DNA of 64,000 nt, from contig NZ_FPCI01000002.1 in assembly GCF_900116385.1 (NCBI RefSeq), forward strand, positions 1,054,001 through 1,118,000. The letters run 5' to 3'. Position numbers and translations under genes: made by a program. This stretch comes from Pseudoxanthomonas sp. YR558. GTDB taxonomy: Bacteria; Pseudomonadota; Gammaproteobacteria; Xanthomonadales; Xanthomonadaceae. A model generated the notes under the pieces. The model saw nothing but the letters and a program-made list of their open reading frames with translations. It did no database searches and had not been told where the DNA came from. Shown one piece after another: positions 9,193 to 18,034 of the stretch (its first letter is position 1; the number at the start of each line of letters is the position of its first letter).

Positions 9193-10224
9193 ATGGCGGA
9201 ACAGAACCGCTCACGCTACGGCTTGCGCATGTACCGGATGCGCGCGCTGGGGCTGGGGCTGGGAGGCATCTGCGTCGCGGCGGTCCTGTGGGAGCACGGG
9301 GCTTCGCCCTGGCTGTGGGCATTGCTGGTCGCCAACGCGGCGCTCTGGCCCCACCTGGCCTACCTGCGGGTCAAGGCGCAGGTCGAAGAACCGTTGCAGG
9401 CCGAGTTCCAGAACCTGACGTTCGACGCGGCGATGGGCGGTTTCTGGATCGCTGCCATGCAGTTCGACGCGCTGCCGAGCATGTTGCTCGCCGTGATGCT
9501 GACGATGGACAAGATCATCATCGGCGGTGGCCGCTTCGCGCAGCGCACGCTCGCCGCGATGGTGCTGACCTGTGTGGCGGCGAGTGCGGCATGGGGGTTC
9601 GCGTTCGATCCTTTCACGAGCTATCCCGTCGTACTCGCCTGCCTTCCGTTCCTGGCGATCTACCCGATGGCGATCAGCATCGCCACGCATTCGCTGTCTC
9701 GCAAGGCCCGGCAGCAGAAGGTGCTGTTGGAGAAGATGGCACGCTTCGATGCCGCCACCGGATTGATGAACCGCCAGCAGTGGCTGCATGCAGCGACGTC
9801 CGAACTCCAGCGCTACCAGCGGCTCACGCGTCCTGCGGTGCTGGTCCTGATCGACATCGATCGCTTCAAGGACATCAATGACGGCTACGGCCACACTATC
9901 GGCGACGAGGTGGTGGAGGAGTTCGCGCGGCTGCTGAAGGCCTGCCTGCGCGACAGCGACACCGGCGGACGCTACGGCGGCGACGAGTTCGGCATCGTCA
10001 TGCCGAACACGCGCTGGGAGGAGGCGATCGTGGCCGCGGAGCGCCTGCGCCGGCAGGTGGCGGCGTATTCCTTCTCCGCCCGCGGGTTGCGCTGCACGGT
10101 CAGCATCGGCCTGTCCGAACCGCACCCGGGCATCGCGACGGTATCCGACTGGATCAACAGTGCGGATGGCGCGCTTTACCGCGCGAAGGCTCAAGGCCGC
10201 GACTGCATCGTCGTGGGCTGCTGA
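9193..10224 (+). CDS. Diguanylate cyclase with MASE2 membrane sensor
   Basis: From ATG 9193 the protein has 343 residues. The N-terminal 170 form a multi-pass MASE2 region (NRSRYGLRMYRMRALGLG, then hydrophobic stretches near 20-60 and 75-165), followed by a GGDEF domain starting at MARFDAATGLMNRQQW. The active site reads RYGGDEFG with GGDEF at about 262-266, and an intact inhibitory I-site RDSD lies five residues before it, so the enzyme should make cyclic di-GMP and be product-inhibited. This is the architecture of E. coli AdrA/DgcC, which stimulates polysaccharide production. A TTG start at 9169 is possible; no clear ribosome site favours either. It ends 8 bases from the convergent hydrolase gene. 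Confidence 0.9.
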   Translation: MAEQNRSRYGLRMYRMRALGLGLGGICVAAVLWEHGASPWLWALLVANAALWPHLAYLRVKAQVEEPLQAEFQNLTFDAAMGGFWIAAMQFDALPSMLLAVMLTMDKIIIGGGRFAQRTLAAMVLTCVAASAAWGFAFDPFTSYPVVLACLPFLAIYPMAISIATHSLSRKARQQKVLLEKMARFDAATGLMNRQQWLHAATSELQRYQRLTRPAVLVLIDIDRFKDINDGYGHTIGDEVVEEFARLLKACLRDSDTGGRYGGDEFGIVMPNTRWEEAIVAAERLRRQVAAYSFSARGLRCTVSIGLSEPHPGIATVSDWINSADGALYRAKAQGRDCIVVGC

Positions 10225-10232
10225 GCCAGCGG

Positions 10233-11084
10233 TCAGGCAAGCAGCGCGTCCACCACCGCCTGCGGCTGCTTCATCCACGCGAAGTGATCGGCGCGCGTGC
10301 CGAGGGCAACGTGATGCAGCACCTCGATGCGCGACGGAGCATCGGGCATCTTCGCTATCAGGGCGCGCAGCGAACTTTCGGGTGCCAGCCAATCGTCGTC
10401 GAACAGCACGCCGTCGATGGGGATGCGCACCTGGCGCATGCCGGCTTCCAGATCCGCCGGCCAGCCTGCCGCGCGGTAACGTCCGCTGAGGCCGACCCGC
10501 GCCCAGTCGCGGATCACGCCACGCGCCTCGTCGCCGCCGAAACCGAGCCGGCGGCCGGGCAAGGCGCCGCAGGCGTGGGCCAGCCACGGGGCGAATTGAT
10601 AGAACAGGGGCAGGGCGTAGCCGCGCAAGCCGGGGAAGGTACGCCAGTACGGCGTGCCGCTGCCGACCAGCCACAACCGCTCGAATGCCGTCGGCTCTGC
10701 GCCTAGGTAGCAGGCCGCGAGCTGTCCGCCCAGGCTATGGCCGCCGGTCACGTGAGGCAGACCGGGCAAGCGACGTTGCATCTCGGCGTGGCTCAGCGGC
10801 AGGTCGGTGCCCAGCAGTTCGCGGTAACCCCAGTCCTGGCGGCGACCGGCCCGCTGCGTGCTGCTGCCATTGCCGCGCCATTCGTGCACGAACACCGCCG
10901 TGCCGCGCGCCGCCAGCATGTCCGCGAACGGCAGGTAGTGGCGTGCGGCCACGCCGAGTGCAGGAATCCACAGCAGTGCGGAGATCGCGGTCGCCGGGAT
11001 GCGCGCGAGCAGCGTGTAGCCATGCCCATCCGGCGAGCACAACGGGATATCGAGCGCCGCGATGTCGATGTCGAAGGTGTTCAT
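10233..11084 (-). CDS. Alpha/beta hydrolase family protein
   Basis: A 283-residue soluble hydrolase with nucleophile elbow GGHSLGGQLA and a C-terminal Asp-His region (DDDWLAPESS, LGTRADHFAWMK). Its opening [28 protein letters not shown] and the VHEWRGNGSS segment are like the uncharacterised serine-aminopeptidase/YheT-like hydrolases of proteobacteria. ATG 11084 overlaps the thiD stop by four bases (ATGA), so it is translated as the second gene of a thiD operon. A much longer frame upstream is only a shadow of thiD. Substrate unknown; the coupling to thiD is probably organisational. Confidence 0.8.
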   Translation of the reverse strand: MNTFDIDIAALDIPLCSPDGHGYTLLARIPATAISALLWIPALGVAARHYLPFADMLAARGTAVFVHEWRGNGSSTQRAGRRQDWGYRELLGTDLPLSHAEMQRRLPGLPHVTGGHSLGGQLAACYLGAEPTAFERLWLVGSGTPYWRTFPGLRGYALPLFYQFAPWLAHACGALPGRRLGFGGDEARGVIRDWARVGLSGRYRAAGWPADLEAGMRQVRIPIDGVLFDDDWLAPESSLRALIAKMPDAPSRIEVLHHVALGTRADHFAWMKQPQAVVDALLA

Positions 11085-11890
11085 GCGTCGGGCGCCGCTC
11101 CGAAGTGATCGAGCACGAGGATGTCGCTGCGGCCGGGGCGATAGCCGCCGCGCAATGCCGCATGCACGTAGTCGGAGGCTGCCAGGCATGCCTGCTTCAT
11201 CGGCATGCCTAGCGCGCAACGCGCGGCAATGGCGGAAGCCAGCGTGCAGCCGGTGCCGTGCGCCTCCAAGGCCAACCTGGCGTGCGAGGTTTCCGTCATG
11301 CCCGACTCATCGACGTACAGGTCCACCACGTCGCCGTCGCCGGGCAGGTGGCCGCCCTTGAGGAATACAGCGCGTGCGCCGAGGGCGAGCAGATCCTGCG
11401 CGGCGCCGCGCATGGCGGCGGCGTCGGGGATCGGCCGGCCGAGCAGCAGTTCGGCTTCAGGGAGATTGGGCGTCACCACGTGCGCCAGGGGCAGGAGCTG
11501 CGTGCGCAGCGCATGCAGCGCACTGTCTTCGAGCAGCTTGGCGCCGCTCGTCGCCACCATTACCGGATCGACCACGATCGTCGCGGGGCGATGATCGTGC
11601 AAGGCATCGGCGACCACGCCGATCACCTCGGAGGTGGCGAGCATGCCCAGCTTCACCGCGCGGATGTCGAAGTCGTCGAAGCAGGCGTCCAGTTGCGCGC
11701 GCAGGAAATCCATCGGCGGCACGTTCACCGCCGTCACGCCGCGCGTGTGTTGGGCAGTGAGCGCGGCGATCGCGGACACGCCGTGTACGCGATGCGCGGC
11801 GAAGGTCTTCAGGTCGGCCTGGATGCCCGCGCCGCCGCCGGAATCGGAGCCGGCGATGGTGAGGGCGGAAACCACGGAAGGAGGCGTCAT
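11081..11890 (-). CDS. thiD: Hydroxymethylpyrimidine/phosphomethylpyrimidine kinase
   Basis: A 269-residue ribokinase-fold enzyme of thiamine biosynthesis, phosphorylating HMP and HMP-P. Signature segments are [20 protein letters not shown] near the N-terminus, [15 protein letters not shown] in the middle, [10 protein letters not shown], and the anion hole [13 protein letters not shown] near 217-229. Length is typical. No Shine-Dalgarno lies before ATG 11890; instead CACAAT ends six bases upstream of it, suggesting a leaderless message. No TPP riboswitch was seen. Confidence 0.95.
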   Translation of the reverse strand: MTPPSVVSALTIAGSDSGGGAGIQADLKTFAAHRVHGVSAIAALTAQHTRGVTAVNVPPMDFLRAQLDACFDDFDIRAVKLGMLATSEVIGVVADALHDHRPATIVVDPVMVATSGAKLLEDSALHALRTQLLPLAHVVTPNLPEAELLLGRPIPDAAAMRGAAQDLLALGARAVFLKGGHLPGDGDVVDLYVDESGMTETSHARLALEAHGTGCTLASAIAARCALGMPMKQACLAASDYVHAALRGGYRPGRSDILVLDHFGAAPDA

Positions 11891-11896
11891 GCGGGG

Positions 11897-11902
11897 ATTG
11901 TG
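11897..11902 (-). promoter_or_regulatory. Putative -10 box directly before thiD (leaderless)
   Basis: On the minus strand CACAAT is followed by six bases (CCCCGC) and then the thiD ATG. The spacing matches the stronger examples before nnr, queG and tsaE, but the hexamer is weaker. Confidence 0.4.
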
Positions 11903-11924
11903 CCACCGCGTCGCCCTGGTTGGC

Positions 11925-12635
11925 CTAGGCGTCGGCGACCGATCCTCGTTGTCGCCACTGCCGGTAGACCACGTAGCCCGTGCCGGTCAGGCCGGTCAGC
12001 AGGGCGGGCGCCAGCAGGGCGTCATAACCGAACTGCCGGTACAGCAGCGCGCCAAGCACGCCGCCTCCCAGGAAGCCGCTGATGATCAACCCGCTGAGCG
12101 TCAGTCGCCGTACCTGCAGCGGCATGCCGCGCAGGAGGTGGCCGAGGCCGATGCCGAGATCGGTGAACATGCCGCTGAGGTGCGTGGTACGCACCGCCGC
12201 ACCGCTGTAGGTGGTGACCATCGCGTTCTGCAGGCCGCACGCGGTGGCGGCCAGCAATGCGCCCCAGATCTGCTCTTGCTTGAACAACGGAATCGCAGCA
12301 AGAAGCAACAAGGCCTCCAGCGCGAGCGCCGCGCCGTAGCGACGCCCGAGCCTGAGCGTCTGATCCTGGATGATCAGCCCGCTGAGCATGGCGCCCAGGC
12401 AGAAGGCGATCAGCATGCCCCACAGGTGCGCCACGGCGCGCAGATTGCCCTGTGCGAGCGCGGCACCCAAAAGACTGGTGGTGCCGGTCAGGTGGCTGAC
12501 CGCCTGGTGTTCGAAGCCGAGGTAGCCGATGACGTTGACCATCCCCGCCACGCAGGCCAGCGCGACCGCGCCGATCCAGACCCAGCGGGGAAGGTGCAGG
12601 CCCATGGCGGTATCAGGGATCCGCGCGCCGGACAT
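11925..12635 (-). CDS. YoaK/DUF1275 family membrane protein
   Basis: A 236-residue inner-membrane protein with about six hydrophobic segments. The family motifs [22 protein letters not shown] and [22 protein letters not shown] identify DUF1275 (E. coli YoaK-like), whose biochemical role is unknown. The upstream start ATG 12635 overlaps the preceding gene by 23 bases; ATG 12605 (MGLHLPRW) is an equally good alternative. It ends 34 bases upstream of the thiD start. Confidence 0.85.
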   Translation of the reverse strand: MSGARIPDTAMGLHLPRWVWIGAVALACVAGMVNVIGYLGFEHQAVSHLTGTTSLLGAALAQGNLRAVAHLWGMLIAFCLGAMLSGLIIQDQTLRLGRRYGAALALEALLLLAAIPLFKQEQIWGALLAATACGLQNAMVTTYSGAAVRTTHLSGMFTDLGIGLGHLLRGMPLQVRRLTLSGLIISGFLGGGVLGALLYRQFGYDALLAPALLTGLTGTGYVVYRQWRQRGSVADA

Positions 12636-13098
12636 GCTGCTGGCGCTTCGTCCAGAGCCAACTCAATCCCCAGCCAATGAGCGCAGGCAAGAATTCCAAT
12701 AGCCGGGGCTTCCACGCAAGCTGATTTGGCCATACCTGCATCACGGCCATGACCAACGTTGCGTCGAGTATTTGAACCAGTAACCAGGTGAGCATCACGT
12801 GCGCTAGTCGTCGCTCTCGCAAGCCTGAAGCGAACCACCAGTAACAGGCCGATGCCACAGCGAAATAAACGGTCTTCCGGACATGCACCGCAACATTGAG
12901 CCATTCTCCGTCGGGGCTGAGCCAGAATGCGACGGTGGGCGTCATGAAGCCGGCCGCGACGGCCCAAGCGAGTAGCCCTACGAACAGCGCGGTCCCCCCC
13001 AGCAAAATGCGCCGCCACTGCATGCCACCGGCAGTGAGCGCGCCTCCGTCCAGAACGGGGGACACGAATGCTTGCGGCGGTGTGTAGGGATCGTGCAT
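12613..13098 (-). CDS. Hypothetical four-helix membrane protein
   Basis: A 161-residue protein starting [12 protein letters not shown], a short polar Pro-rich head, followed by hydrophobic segments at about 29-52, 65-90 (Trp/Tyr-rich), 98-120 and 130-146, and a basic tail [14 protein letters not shown] do not recognise a named family; it resembles small integral proteins with a DPYxPP head. It overlaps the YoaK-like gene by 23 bases, suggesting co-transcription. Confidence 0.75.
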   Translation of the reverse strand: MHDPYTPPQAFVSPVLDGGALTAGGMQWRRILLGGTALFVGLLAWAVAAGFMTPTVAFWLSPDGEWLNVAVHVRKTVYFAVASACYWWFASGLRERRLAHVMLTWLLVQILDATLVMAVMQVWPNQLAWKPRLLEFLPALIGWGLSWLWTKRQQHVRRADP

Positions 13099-13152
13099 GA
13101 CGATGAGCGTAGGGCCGCCGCGCTGAGAGCGTCAGCGCAGCGGCCCAAGGCG

Positions 13153-14550
13153 CTATAGCACTTCCGATGCGTAATCCGCCAGGCGGGAGCGCTCGCCACG
13201 CCGCAGCGTGATATGCGCGCTGTGCGCCCAGTTCTTGAAGCGGTCCACCGCGTAGGTCAGGCCCGATGTCGTCTCCGTCAGGTAGGGCGTGTCGATTTGC
13301 TCCACGTTGCCCAGGCAGACGATCTTGGTGCCCGGGCCGGCGCGGGTGATCAGCGTCTTCATCTGCTTCGGCGTGAGGTTCTGCGCTTCGTCGAGGATCA
13401 GGTAGCGGCTCAGGAACGTGCGGCCACGCATGAAGTTCATCGAGCGGATCTTGATGCGCGATGCCAGCAGGTCATTGGTCGCCGCACGGCCCCATGCGCC
13501 GCCTTCCTGGTTATGCGTCAGCACCTCCAGGTTGTCGGTCAGCGCGCCCATCCACGGCGTCATCTTTTCCTCTTCTGTGCCGGGCAGGAAGCCGATGTCC
13601 TCGCCCACGCTGACGGTCGCGCGGGTCATGATGATCTCGCGGTAGCGTTGCTGGTCCATCGTCTGCGCCAGGCCGGCCGCCAACGCCAGCAGCGTCTTGC
13701 CCGTGCCTGCGGTGCCGAGCAGGGTGACGAAGTCGACTTCCGGATCCATCAGTGCGTTGAGCGCGAAGTTCTGTTCGCGGTTGCGCGCGTTGATGCCCCA
13801 CACCGCGTGCTGGCTGTGACGGAAATCGTCGACGATCTGCAGCGTGGCCTTGTCGCCTTCCACGCGCGCGACGCGGAATTCGGATTCGTCGTCGCCGGGC
13901 AGGTAGAGGAACTGGTTGGGGTACCAGCCCGCATCCTTCTCCATCGTTACTTCGTAGTACGTGCGCCCCTTGTCGGTCCACGAGCGCAGGTCCTTGCCGT
14001 AGCGCTGCCAGAAGTCCTCGGGCAGCGGATCCGCGCCGGTATACAGCAGGCTGAAATCGTCCAGCGCTCGGTCGTTCTCGTAGTCCTCCGACACGATGCC
14101 GGCGATCGCCGCCTTGATCCGCAGGTTGATGTCCTTGGAGACGAACACCACCGGGATCTCGGGCTCCTGCTCCTTCAGCGCGAGGATCGCGCCGAGGATG
14201 GCGTTGTCCGGGATGACCGCACCGAAGCTCTTGCCCGCTTCGAAATGGCTGGTCTGGAACCGCAACAGGCCGGCGCTCTTCGAGCCGCGCAGCTGCAGGC
14301 TGTTGGGCTGCACCAGCGGAATGCCGGCGGCCACATTGTCCAGGCCGGACGCCTCGACGAGTTCATTGAGGAAACGGCTGACCTGCCGCGCGTTGCGGCT
14401 CGCTTCCGACGTGCCTTTCTTGCCGTTGTCCAACTCCTCGATCACCTGCATCGGCAGGTAGACGTCGTGCTCCTCGAACTTGAACAGCGCGGTGGGGTCG
14501 TGCATCAGCACGTTGGTGTCCAACACATAGATACGCTTGCTACGGGTCAT
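13153..14550 (-). CDS. PIN-PhoH family ATPase (YlaK/PhoH2 type)
   Basis: A 465-residue fusion. Residues 1-150 are a PIN ribonuclease domain with conserved acidic residues (YVLDTNVLMHD, IEELD, FVSKDINLR), and the C-terminal half is a PhoH P-loop ATPase (LLGTAGTGKTLLALAAGL, ATVSVGEDIGFLPGTEEEKM, YLILDEAQNLTPKQMK). Such proteins are predicted RNA helicase/nucleases. GAGG lies upstream of ATG 14550. The 130 bases to bcp hold no gene I can support. Confidence 0.93.
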   Translation of the reverse strand: MTRSKRIYVLDTNVLMHDPTALFKFEEHDVYLPMQVIEELDNGKKGTSEASRNARQVSRFLNELVEASGLDNVAAGIPLVQPNSLQLRGSKSAGLLRFQTSHFEAGKSFGAVIPDNAILGAILALKEQEPEIPVVFVSKDINLRIKAAIAGIVSEDYENDRALDDFSLLYTGADPLPEDFWQRYGKDLRSWTDKGRTYYEVTMEKDAGWYPNQFLYLPGDDESEFRVARVEGDKATLQIVDDFRHSQHAVWGINARNREQNFALNALMDPEVDFVTLLGTAGTGKTLLALAAGLAQTMDQQRYREIIMTRATVSVGEDIGFLPGTEEEKMTPWMGALTDNLEVLTHNQEGGAWGRAATNDLLASRIKIRSMNFMRGRTFLSRYLILDEAQNLTPKQMKTLITRAGPGTKIVCLGNVEQIDTPYLTETTSGLTYAVDRFKNWAHSAHITLRRGERSRLADYASEVL

Positions 14551-14680
14551 TCAGGCAACCTCATGGAGGAAGATGTGTGAACACATGACGCAACAACGGG
14601 TGCCGCGGAAACGCGCACAGCAGCGCGCCACCATGACCCGCCGCGGCGCGGGATGGTGGTCGGAGTGGAAGAGGATTTGG

Positions 14681-15166
14681 TCACTGGGCTTGGTGGGCCT
14701 TTAGGGCTTCCAGCACGGCCTCGGCATGGCCGGGTACCCTCACGCCGCGCCATTCCTGCGCGATGCGGCCGTCGGGCGAGATGAGGAAGGTGCTGCGCAC
14801 TACGCCCAGCACCTTGCGGCCATACATGTTCTTCTCGTGGATGACGTCGAAGGCCTGGCAGAGCTTCTCGTCGGCATCGCTGACCAAGGCGAACTTGAAG
14901 CCTTGCTTGGCGCAGAAGTTGTCGTGCGATTTCACCGAGTCGCGCGAGACGCCCAGTACGGTGGCGTTGAGCTTCTTGAACTTCGGCAGCAGGGCGTTGA
15001 AGTCCAGGCCCTCGGTGGTGCAGCCGGGCGTGCTGTCCTTCGGGTAGAAGTACAGCACCAGCCATTGGCCGGCGTAGTCGGCGAGGGTGGTGGTCTCCCC
15101 GCCGGACAGCGCCAGCGGCAGTTTCAGTGTCGACTTGGGCAGAGCGTTCGCGCCTTTGGCCGTCAT
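14681..15166 (-). CDS. bcp: Thiol peroxidase Bcp/PrxQ
   Basis: A 161-residue peroxiredoxin that reduces peroxides with thioredoxin as usual donor. The peroxidatic Cys is C49 in PKDSTPGCTTE. The classical second Cys five residues later (E. coli Bcp type) is absent (GCTTEGLDF); instead C85 (NFCAKQGF) lies 36 residues after C49, matching the spacing described for Xylella fastidiosa PrxQ, where the distant Cys resolves. It follows gcvR by two bases and is surely co-transcribed with it. Confidence 0.93.
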   Translation of the reverse strand: MTAKGANALPKSTLKLPLALSGGETTTLADYAGQWLVLYFYPKDSTPGCTTEGLDFNALLPKFKKLNATVLGVSRDSVKSHDNFCAKQGFKFALVSDADEKLCQAFDVIHEKNMYGRKVLGVVRSTFLISPDGRIAQEWRGVRVPGHAEAVLEALKAHQAQ

Positions 15167-15168
15167 CG

Positions 15169-15744
15169 TCAGAACTTCATCGGATCCATGATCGCGTCCA
15201 GATTCAGATGGTCGCAGAATTCAAGGAAATCGTCGCGCAACGCGGCGATGTGCATGTTGGCGGGAACACCGATCGTCACCTGCGCCGAGAACATCTCCGC
15301 GCCGGTCTGCATCGCGCGATAGCGCGTGCTCTGCAGGTTCTCGATCGTGATGCCCTGGCGGTCGAAGAAGTCGGCCAGCTGGAACAGGATGCCGGGCTTG
15401 TCCGCGGCGACCACTTCCACGATGTAGGGCAGCAGGTTGGACTGCACCACCTTCGGGCCGGTGCGGTAGAAGACCAGCTTCAGACCCTCGTCGCGCTCCA
15501 GGCGCGACAGCATGGCTTCCAGCTTGGCGACCGCATCCCAGGAGCCGGTAGCCAGTGCCGTCACCGAGACATCGCGGCCCACCGTCGACAGCCGTGCGTC
15601 CACCAGATTGCAGCCGCTGTCCGCGATCCGGCGTGTCACCGACAGAAGCGGCGACTCCGGATGCGTCGTATAGGCGGTGATCAGGAGATGGTTTTCGGTC
15701 GGCGAAGGCCGGGGCGTGGAATCGGTCAAAGGAGCTTCCGGCAT
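15169..15744 (-). CDS. gcvR: Glycine cleavage system regulator GcvR-like (tandem ACT)
   Basis: A 191-residue protein with two ACT domains ([24 protein letters not shown] near the start, [22 protein letters not shown] in the second half). The start was set at ATG 15744 (MPEAPLTDS); the frame is open further up but with no homology. GcvR proteins lack a DNA-binding domain and act on GcvA or, in many bacteria, in other amino-acid sensing. The gene order gcvR-bcp divergent from dapA is the well-known gammaproteobacterial arrangement, supporting the call. Confidence 0.88.
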   Translation of the reverse strand: MPEAPLTDSTPRPSPTENHLLITAYTTHPESPLLSVTRRIADSGCNLVDARLSTVGRDVSVTALATGSWDAVAKLEAMLSRLERDEGLKLVFYRTGPKVVQSNLLPYIVEVVAADKPGILFQLADFFDRQGITIENLQSTRYRAMQTGAEMFSAQVTIGVPANMHIAALRDDFLEFCDHLNLDAIMDPMKF

Positions 15745-15910
15745 TGCGGTCTGGCTGAATGGCAGCCGGGCCAGTGCCCGGCGACGCTGGCAGCATACTT
15801 GCCCGCCCTTTGAGCCCGCAAGTAACATGCAGCGGACATTGCGGGCGTGCCGGGATAACCGCGCTTACTTGCGCCGCCGGGCGCCCGGATCCTCCCACCG
15901 AGAACCTCCC

Positions 15911-16819
15911 TTGCACCTTTCCGGCAGCATCACCGCACTGGCCACGCCCTTCCAGGCGTCGGGCGAACTCGACCTGCAAGCCTGGCGCGCGCTGCTCAAA
16001 CAGCAGTTGGACGGGGGCACGCAGGGTGTGGTGGTGGCCGGTTCGACAGGCGAAGCCGCCGCGCTCTCCGACGAGGAATACGACACGCTGCTGCGCATCG
16101 CTGTGGAAACGGTGGGTGGCGCGCTGCCGGTGCTGGCGGGCACCGGCCAGATGAACACCGCCAAGACCATTGCCGCCACCCGTCGCGCCGCCGAGGGTGG
16201 CGCGCACGCAGCCCTGGTCGTGACGCCGCCCTACGTGCGACCGACGCAGGCGGGCCTGGTGGCGCACTACCGTGCCGTCGCCGACCAGGGCGGGCTGCCC
16301 GTCGTGCTCTACAACGTGCCGGGCCGCACCGGTTGCGACCTGCTGCCGGAAACCGTGGCGCAGTTGGTCGACCATCCGAACATCATCGGCATCAAGGAAG
16401 CACGCGCCGAACCCGAGCGCATGGCCGCGTTGCTGGCGTTGCGCAGCGAAAGCTTCGCGATCCTCAGTGGCGACGATCCCACCGCGGGTCGCGCGATGCT
16501 GGCCGGCGCCGATGGGCTGATTTCGGTCGGCTCCAATGCGTTGCCGCACACGTTCCGTCGCCTGTGCGATCTGGCGCGCGGCGGACATGCCGATGCGGTC
16601 GCTACGCTGGACGAGCAGCTGCAAGAGCATTACGCCTTCTTCGGCGTCGAATCCAATCCCATTCCCGTCAAGGCGCTGTTGCAGCGCCAGGGCATCGGCC
16701 ACGGCCTGCGCCTGCCGCTGCTGTCGCTGTCCGACGTCCATGCCCCCACTGCCGACCGACTGGCCACGCTGGCCCAGTCGCTGGAAGCACAATCCAGCCG
16801 CGAAACGATCGCGGCCTGA
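15911..16819 (+). CDS. dapA: 4-hydroxy-tetrahydrodipicolinate synthase
   Basis: A 302-residue aldolase-fold enzyme of lysine and peptidoglycan biosynthesis. The start is TTG 15911 ([14 protein letters not shown] after the initiator); upstream the frame shows no homology and no ATG fits. Seen: GSTGEAAAL (pyruvate binding), [11 protein letters not shown] with the catalytic Tyr, and IIGIKEA with the Schiff-base Lys. No good Shine-Dalgarno precedes the TTG. The BamC-like lipoprotein follows after 15 bases, as in E. coli dapA-bamC. Confidence 0.94.
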   Translation: MHLSGSITALATPFQASGELDLQAWRALLKQQLDGGTQGVVVAGSTGEAAALSDEEYDTLLRIAVETVGGALPVLAGTGQMNTAKTIAATRRAAEGGAHAALVVTPPYVRPTQAGLVAHYRAVADQGGLPVVLYNVPGRTGCDLLPETVAQLVDHPNIIGIKEARAEPERMAALLALRSESFAILSGDDPTAGRAMLAGADGLISVGSNALPHTFRRLCDLARGGHADAVATLDEQLQEHYAFFGVESNPIPVKALLQRQGIGHGLRLPLLSLSDVHAPTADRLATLAQSLEAQSSRETIAA

Positions 16820-16834
16820 ACCCAGGAGAATTTC

Positions 16835-17329
16835 ATGCGTCTTTCGTCTTCCCTCGTGCGTCCGCTTGCCCTGGTGCTGCTGGTCGTGTCCGTCGCCGGC
16901 TGCTCGTGGTTCAAGAAGGGCGCAAAGGGCGATTACGCGCTCGCGCCGGAAGCCCGCCCGCTGGAAGTACCGCCGGATCTCAACGTGCCCAACACCAGCG
17001 GCGCGATGCAGGTTCCGAACGTCGGTCCGGCCGCTTCCGCCGGTGCCACGTCGAATGCAGCGGGTGGCTTCACCGTTGCGGGCAGCCGTGACGATGCGTT
17101 CACCCGCGTCGGCGAGGCGCTGGCCGGTGTCGAGGGCGCCACGATCGCCAGCCGCGCGCAGTTGCTCGGCACGTACGACGTCAGCTACGAAGGCGCGAGC
17201 TTCCTGGTGCGCGTGAGCGCGGTGGACGCCGGTGCTTATGTGTCCGCAGTGGATCCGCGTGGTCTGCCGGCCACCAACCCGGCGGCGGTCAAACTGCTGG
17301 CGGCGCTGAAGGCCAAGCTCGGCGGCTGA
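16835..17329 (+). CDS. BamC-like outer-membrane lipoprotein
   Basis: A 164-residue lipoprotein. AGGAG precedes ATG 16835; the signal ends in lipobox VAGC with Cys near 23. The mature N-terminus has the BamC-type stretch ARPLEVPPDLNVPN, followed by a single small domain (FTVAGSRDDAFTRVGEALAG to LLAALKAKLGG). BamC of E. coli has two such domains and 344 residues, so this is a short version. Position directly after dapA supports a BamC relation and a role around the BAM complex; short BamC-like proteins in this family are not characterised to my knowledge. Confidence 0.75.
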   Translation: MRLSSSLVRPLALVLLVVSVAGCSWFKKGAKGDYALAPEARPLEVPPDLNVPNTSGAMQVPNVGPAASAGATSNAAGGFTVAGSRDDAFTRVGEALAGVEGATIASRAQLLGTYDVSYEGASFLVRVSAVDAGAYVSAVDPRGLPATNPAAVKLLAALKAKLGG

Positions 17330-17354
17330 TCCCGCCAGGGACATCGCTGGAAAG

Positions 17355-17381
17355 AAAAAGGGCGCCATCGGCGCCCTTTTT
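17355..17381. terminator. Bidirectional rho-independent terminator
   Basis: AAAAAGGGCGCC, loop ATC, GGCGCCCTTTTT: a perfect GC stem flanked by A5 and T5, placed between the convergent BamC-like and fdxA genes. Confidence 0.93.
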
Positions 17382-17398
17382 CATTGCATCGGGGATGT

Positions 17399-17722
17399 TC
17401 AGCGCTCCAACAGCGGAAGCTTGTCCGGCTTGCCTTCCCATTCCTTCGCGTCGGGCAGCGGGTCCTTGCGCGTGGTGATCACCGGCCACGCCCTGGACAG
17501 TTCCGCGTTGAGCGCGACATACCCTTCCTGGCCGGCGGGCACGTCGTCTTCCGGATAGATCGCGTTGATCGGGCATTCCGGTTCGCACAGGGTGCAGTCG
17601 ATGCATTCATCCGGGTCGATCACCAGGAAGTTCGGGCCTTCGTGGAAGCAGTCCACCGGGCAGACTTCCACGCAGTCGGTGTACTTGCACTTGATGCAGT
17701 TTTCGGTGACGACGAAGGGCAT
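17399..17722 (-). CDS. fdxA: 7Fe-8S ferredoxin
   Basis: A 107-residue ferredoxin. Cysteines follow the 3Fe-4S/4Fe-4S pattern ([37 protein letters not shown]). The long C-terminal tail ([24 protein letters not shown]) is typical of the Azotobacter FdI/FdxA group. Soluble electron carrier. It is a single gene bounded by the shared terminator. Confidence 0.95.
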   Translation of the reverse strand: MPFVVTENCIKCKYTDCVEVCPVDCFHEGPNFLVIDPDECIDCTLCEPECPINAIYPEDDVPAGQEGYVALNAELSRAWPVITTRKDPLPDAKEWEGKPDKLPLLER

Positions 17723-17930
17723 GAAGACACGGGCTCGAACGGAAACCGCGCAAGTTTAATGCACACGGCCAACAGGGGTGAGGGGAATTGCCGCCCCGCA
17801 TCCTCGACTACCTTCACTGCGACGCGATGACGCGGCCCCGATGATGGCCCCGGCGCGCACCAGGATCCGCGACGCCGGCGCAGCGGGCGGGCAGGCTCGA
17901 TGGATGGGCGCGCTGGTGTCGCCCAGCGGC

Positions 17931-17989
17931 TATAATTCCATAAATGGAACAAGTAATTAGATTTTGTCTTATTTATTCCATAAATGCAT
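17931..17989 (+). promoter_or_regulatory. Promoter and palindromic operator upstream of pirin
   Basis: The 312 bases 17723-18034 hold no gene. Within them TATAAT (17931-17936) overlaps a perfect palindrome TTCCAT-AA-ATGGAA (17936-17949), and exactly 40 bases on is a second, imperfect copy TTCCAT-AA-ATGCAT (17976-17989). The region between is strikingly AT-rich. A perfect site covering the predicted transcription start suggests a repressor. No convincing -35 and no candidate regulator gene are adjacent. Confidence 0.6.
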
Positions 17990-18034
17990 TCATTCATGCT
18001 GCGCGCCACATCCACCACTGAAGGAGTTCCCGCC

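Noticed and set aside
14586..14705. Small plus-strand frame rich in Arg/Trp between phoH and bcp
   Set aside because: About 39 codons, no ribosome site, overlaps the end of bcp and has no recognisable pattern.
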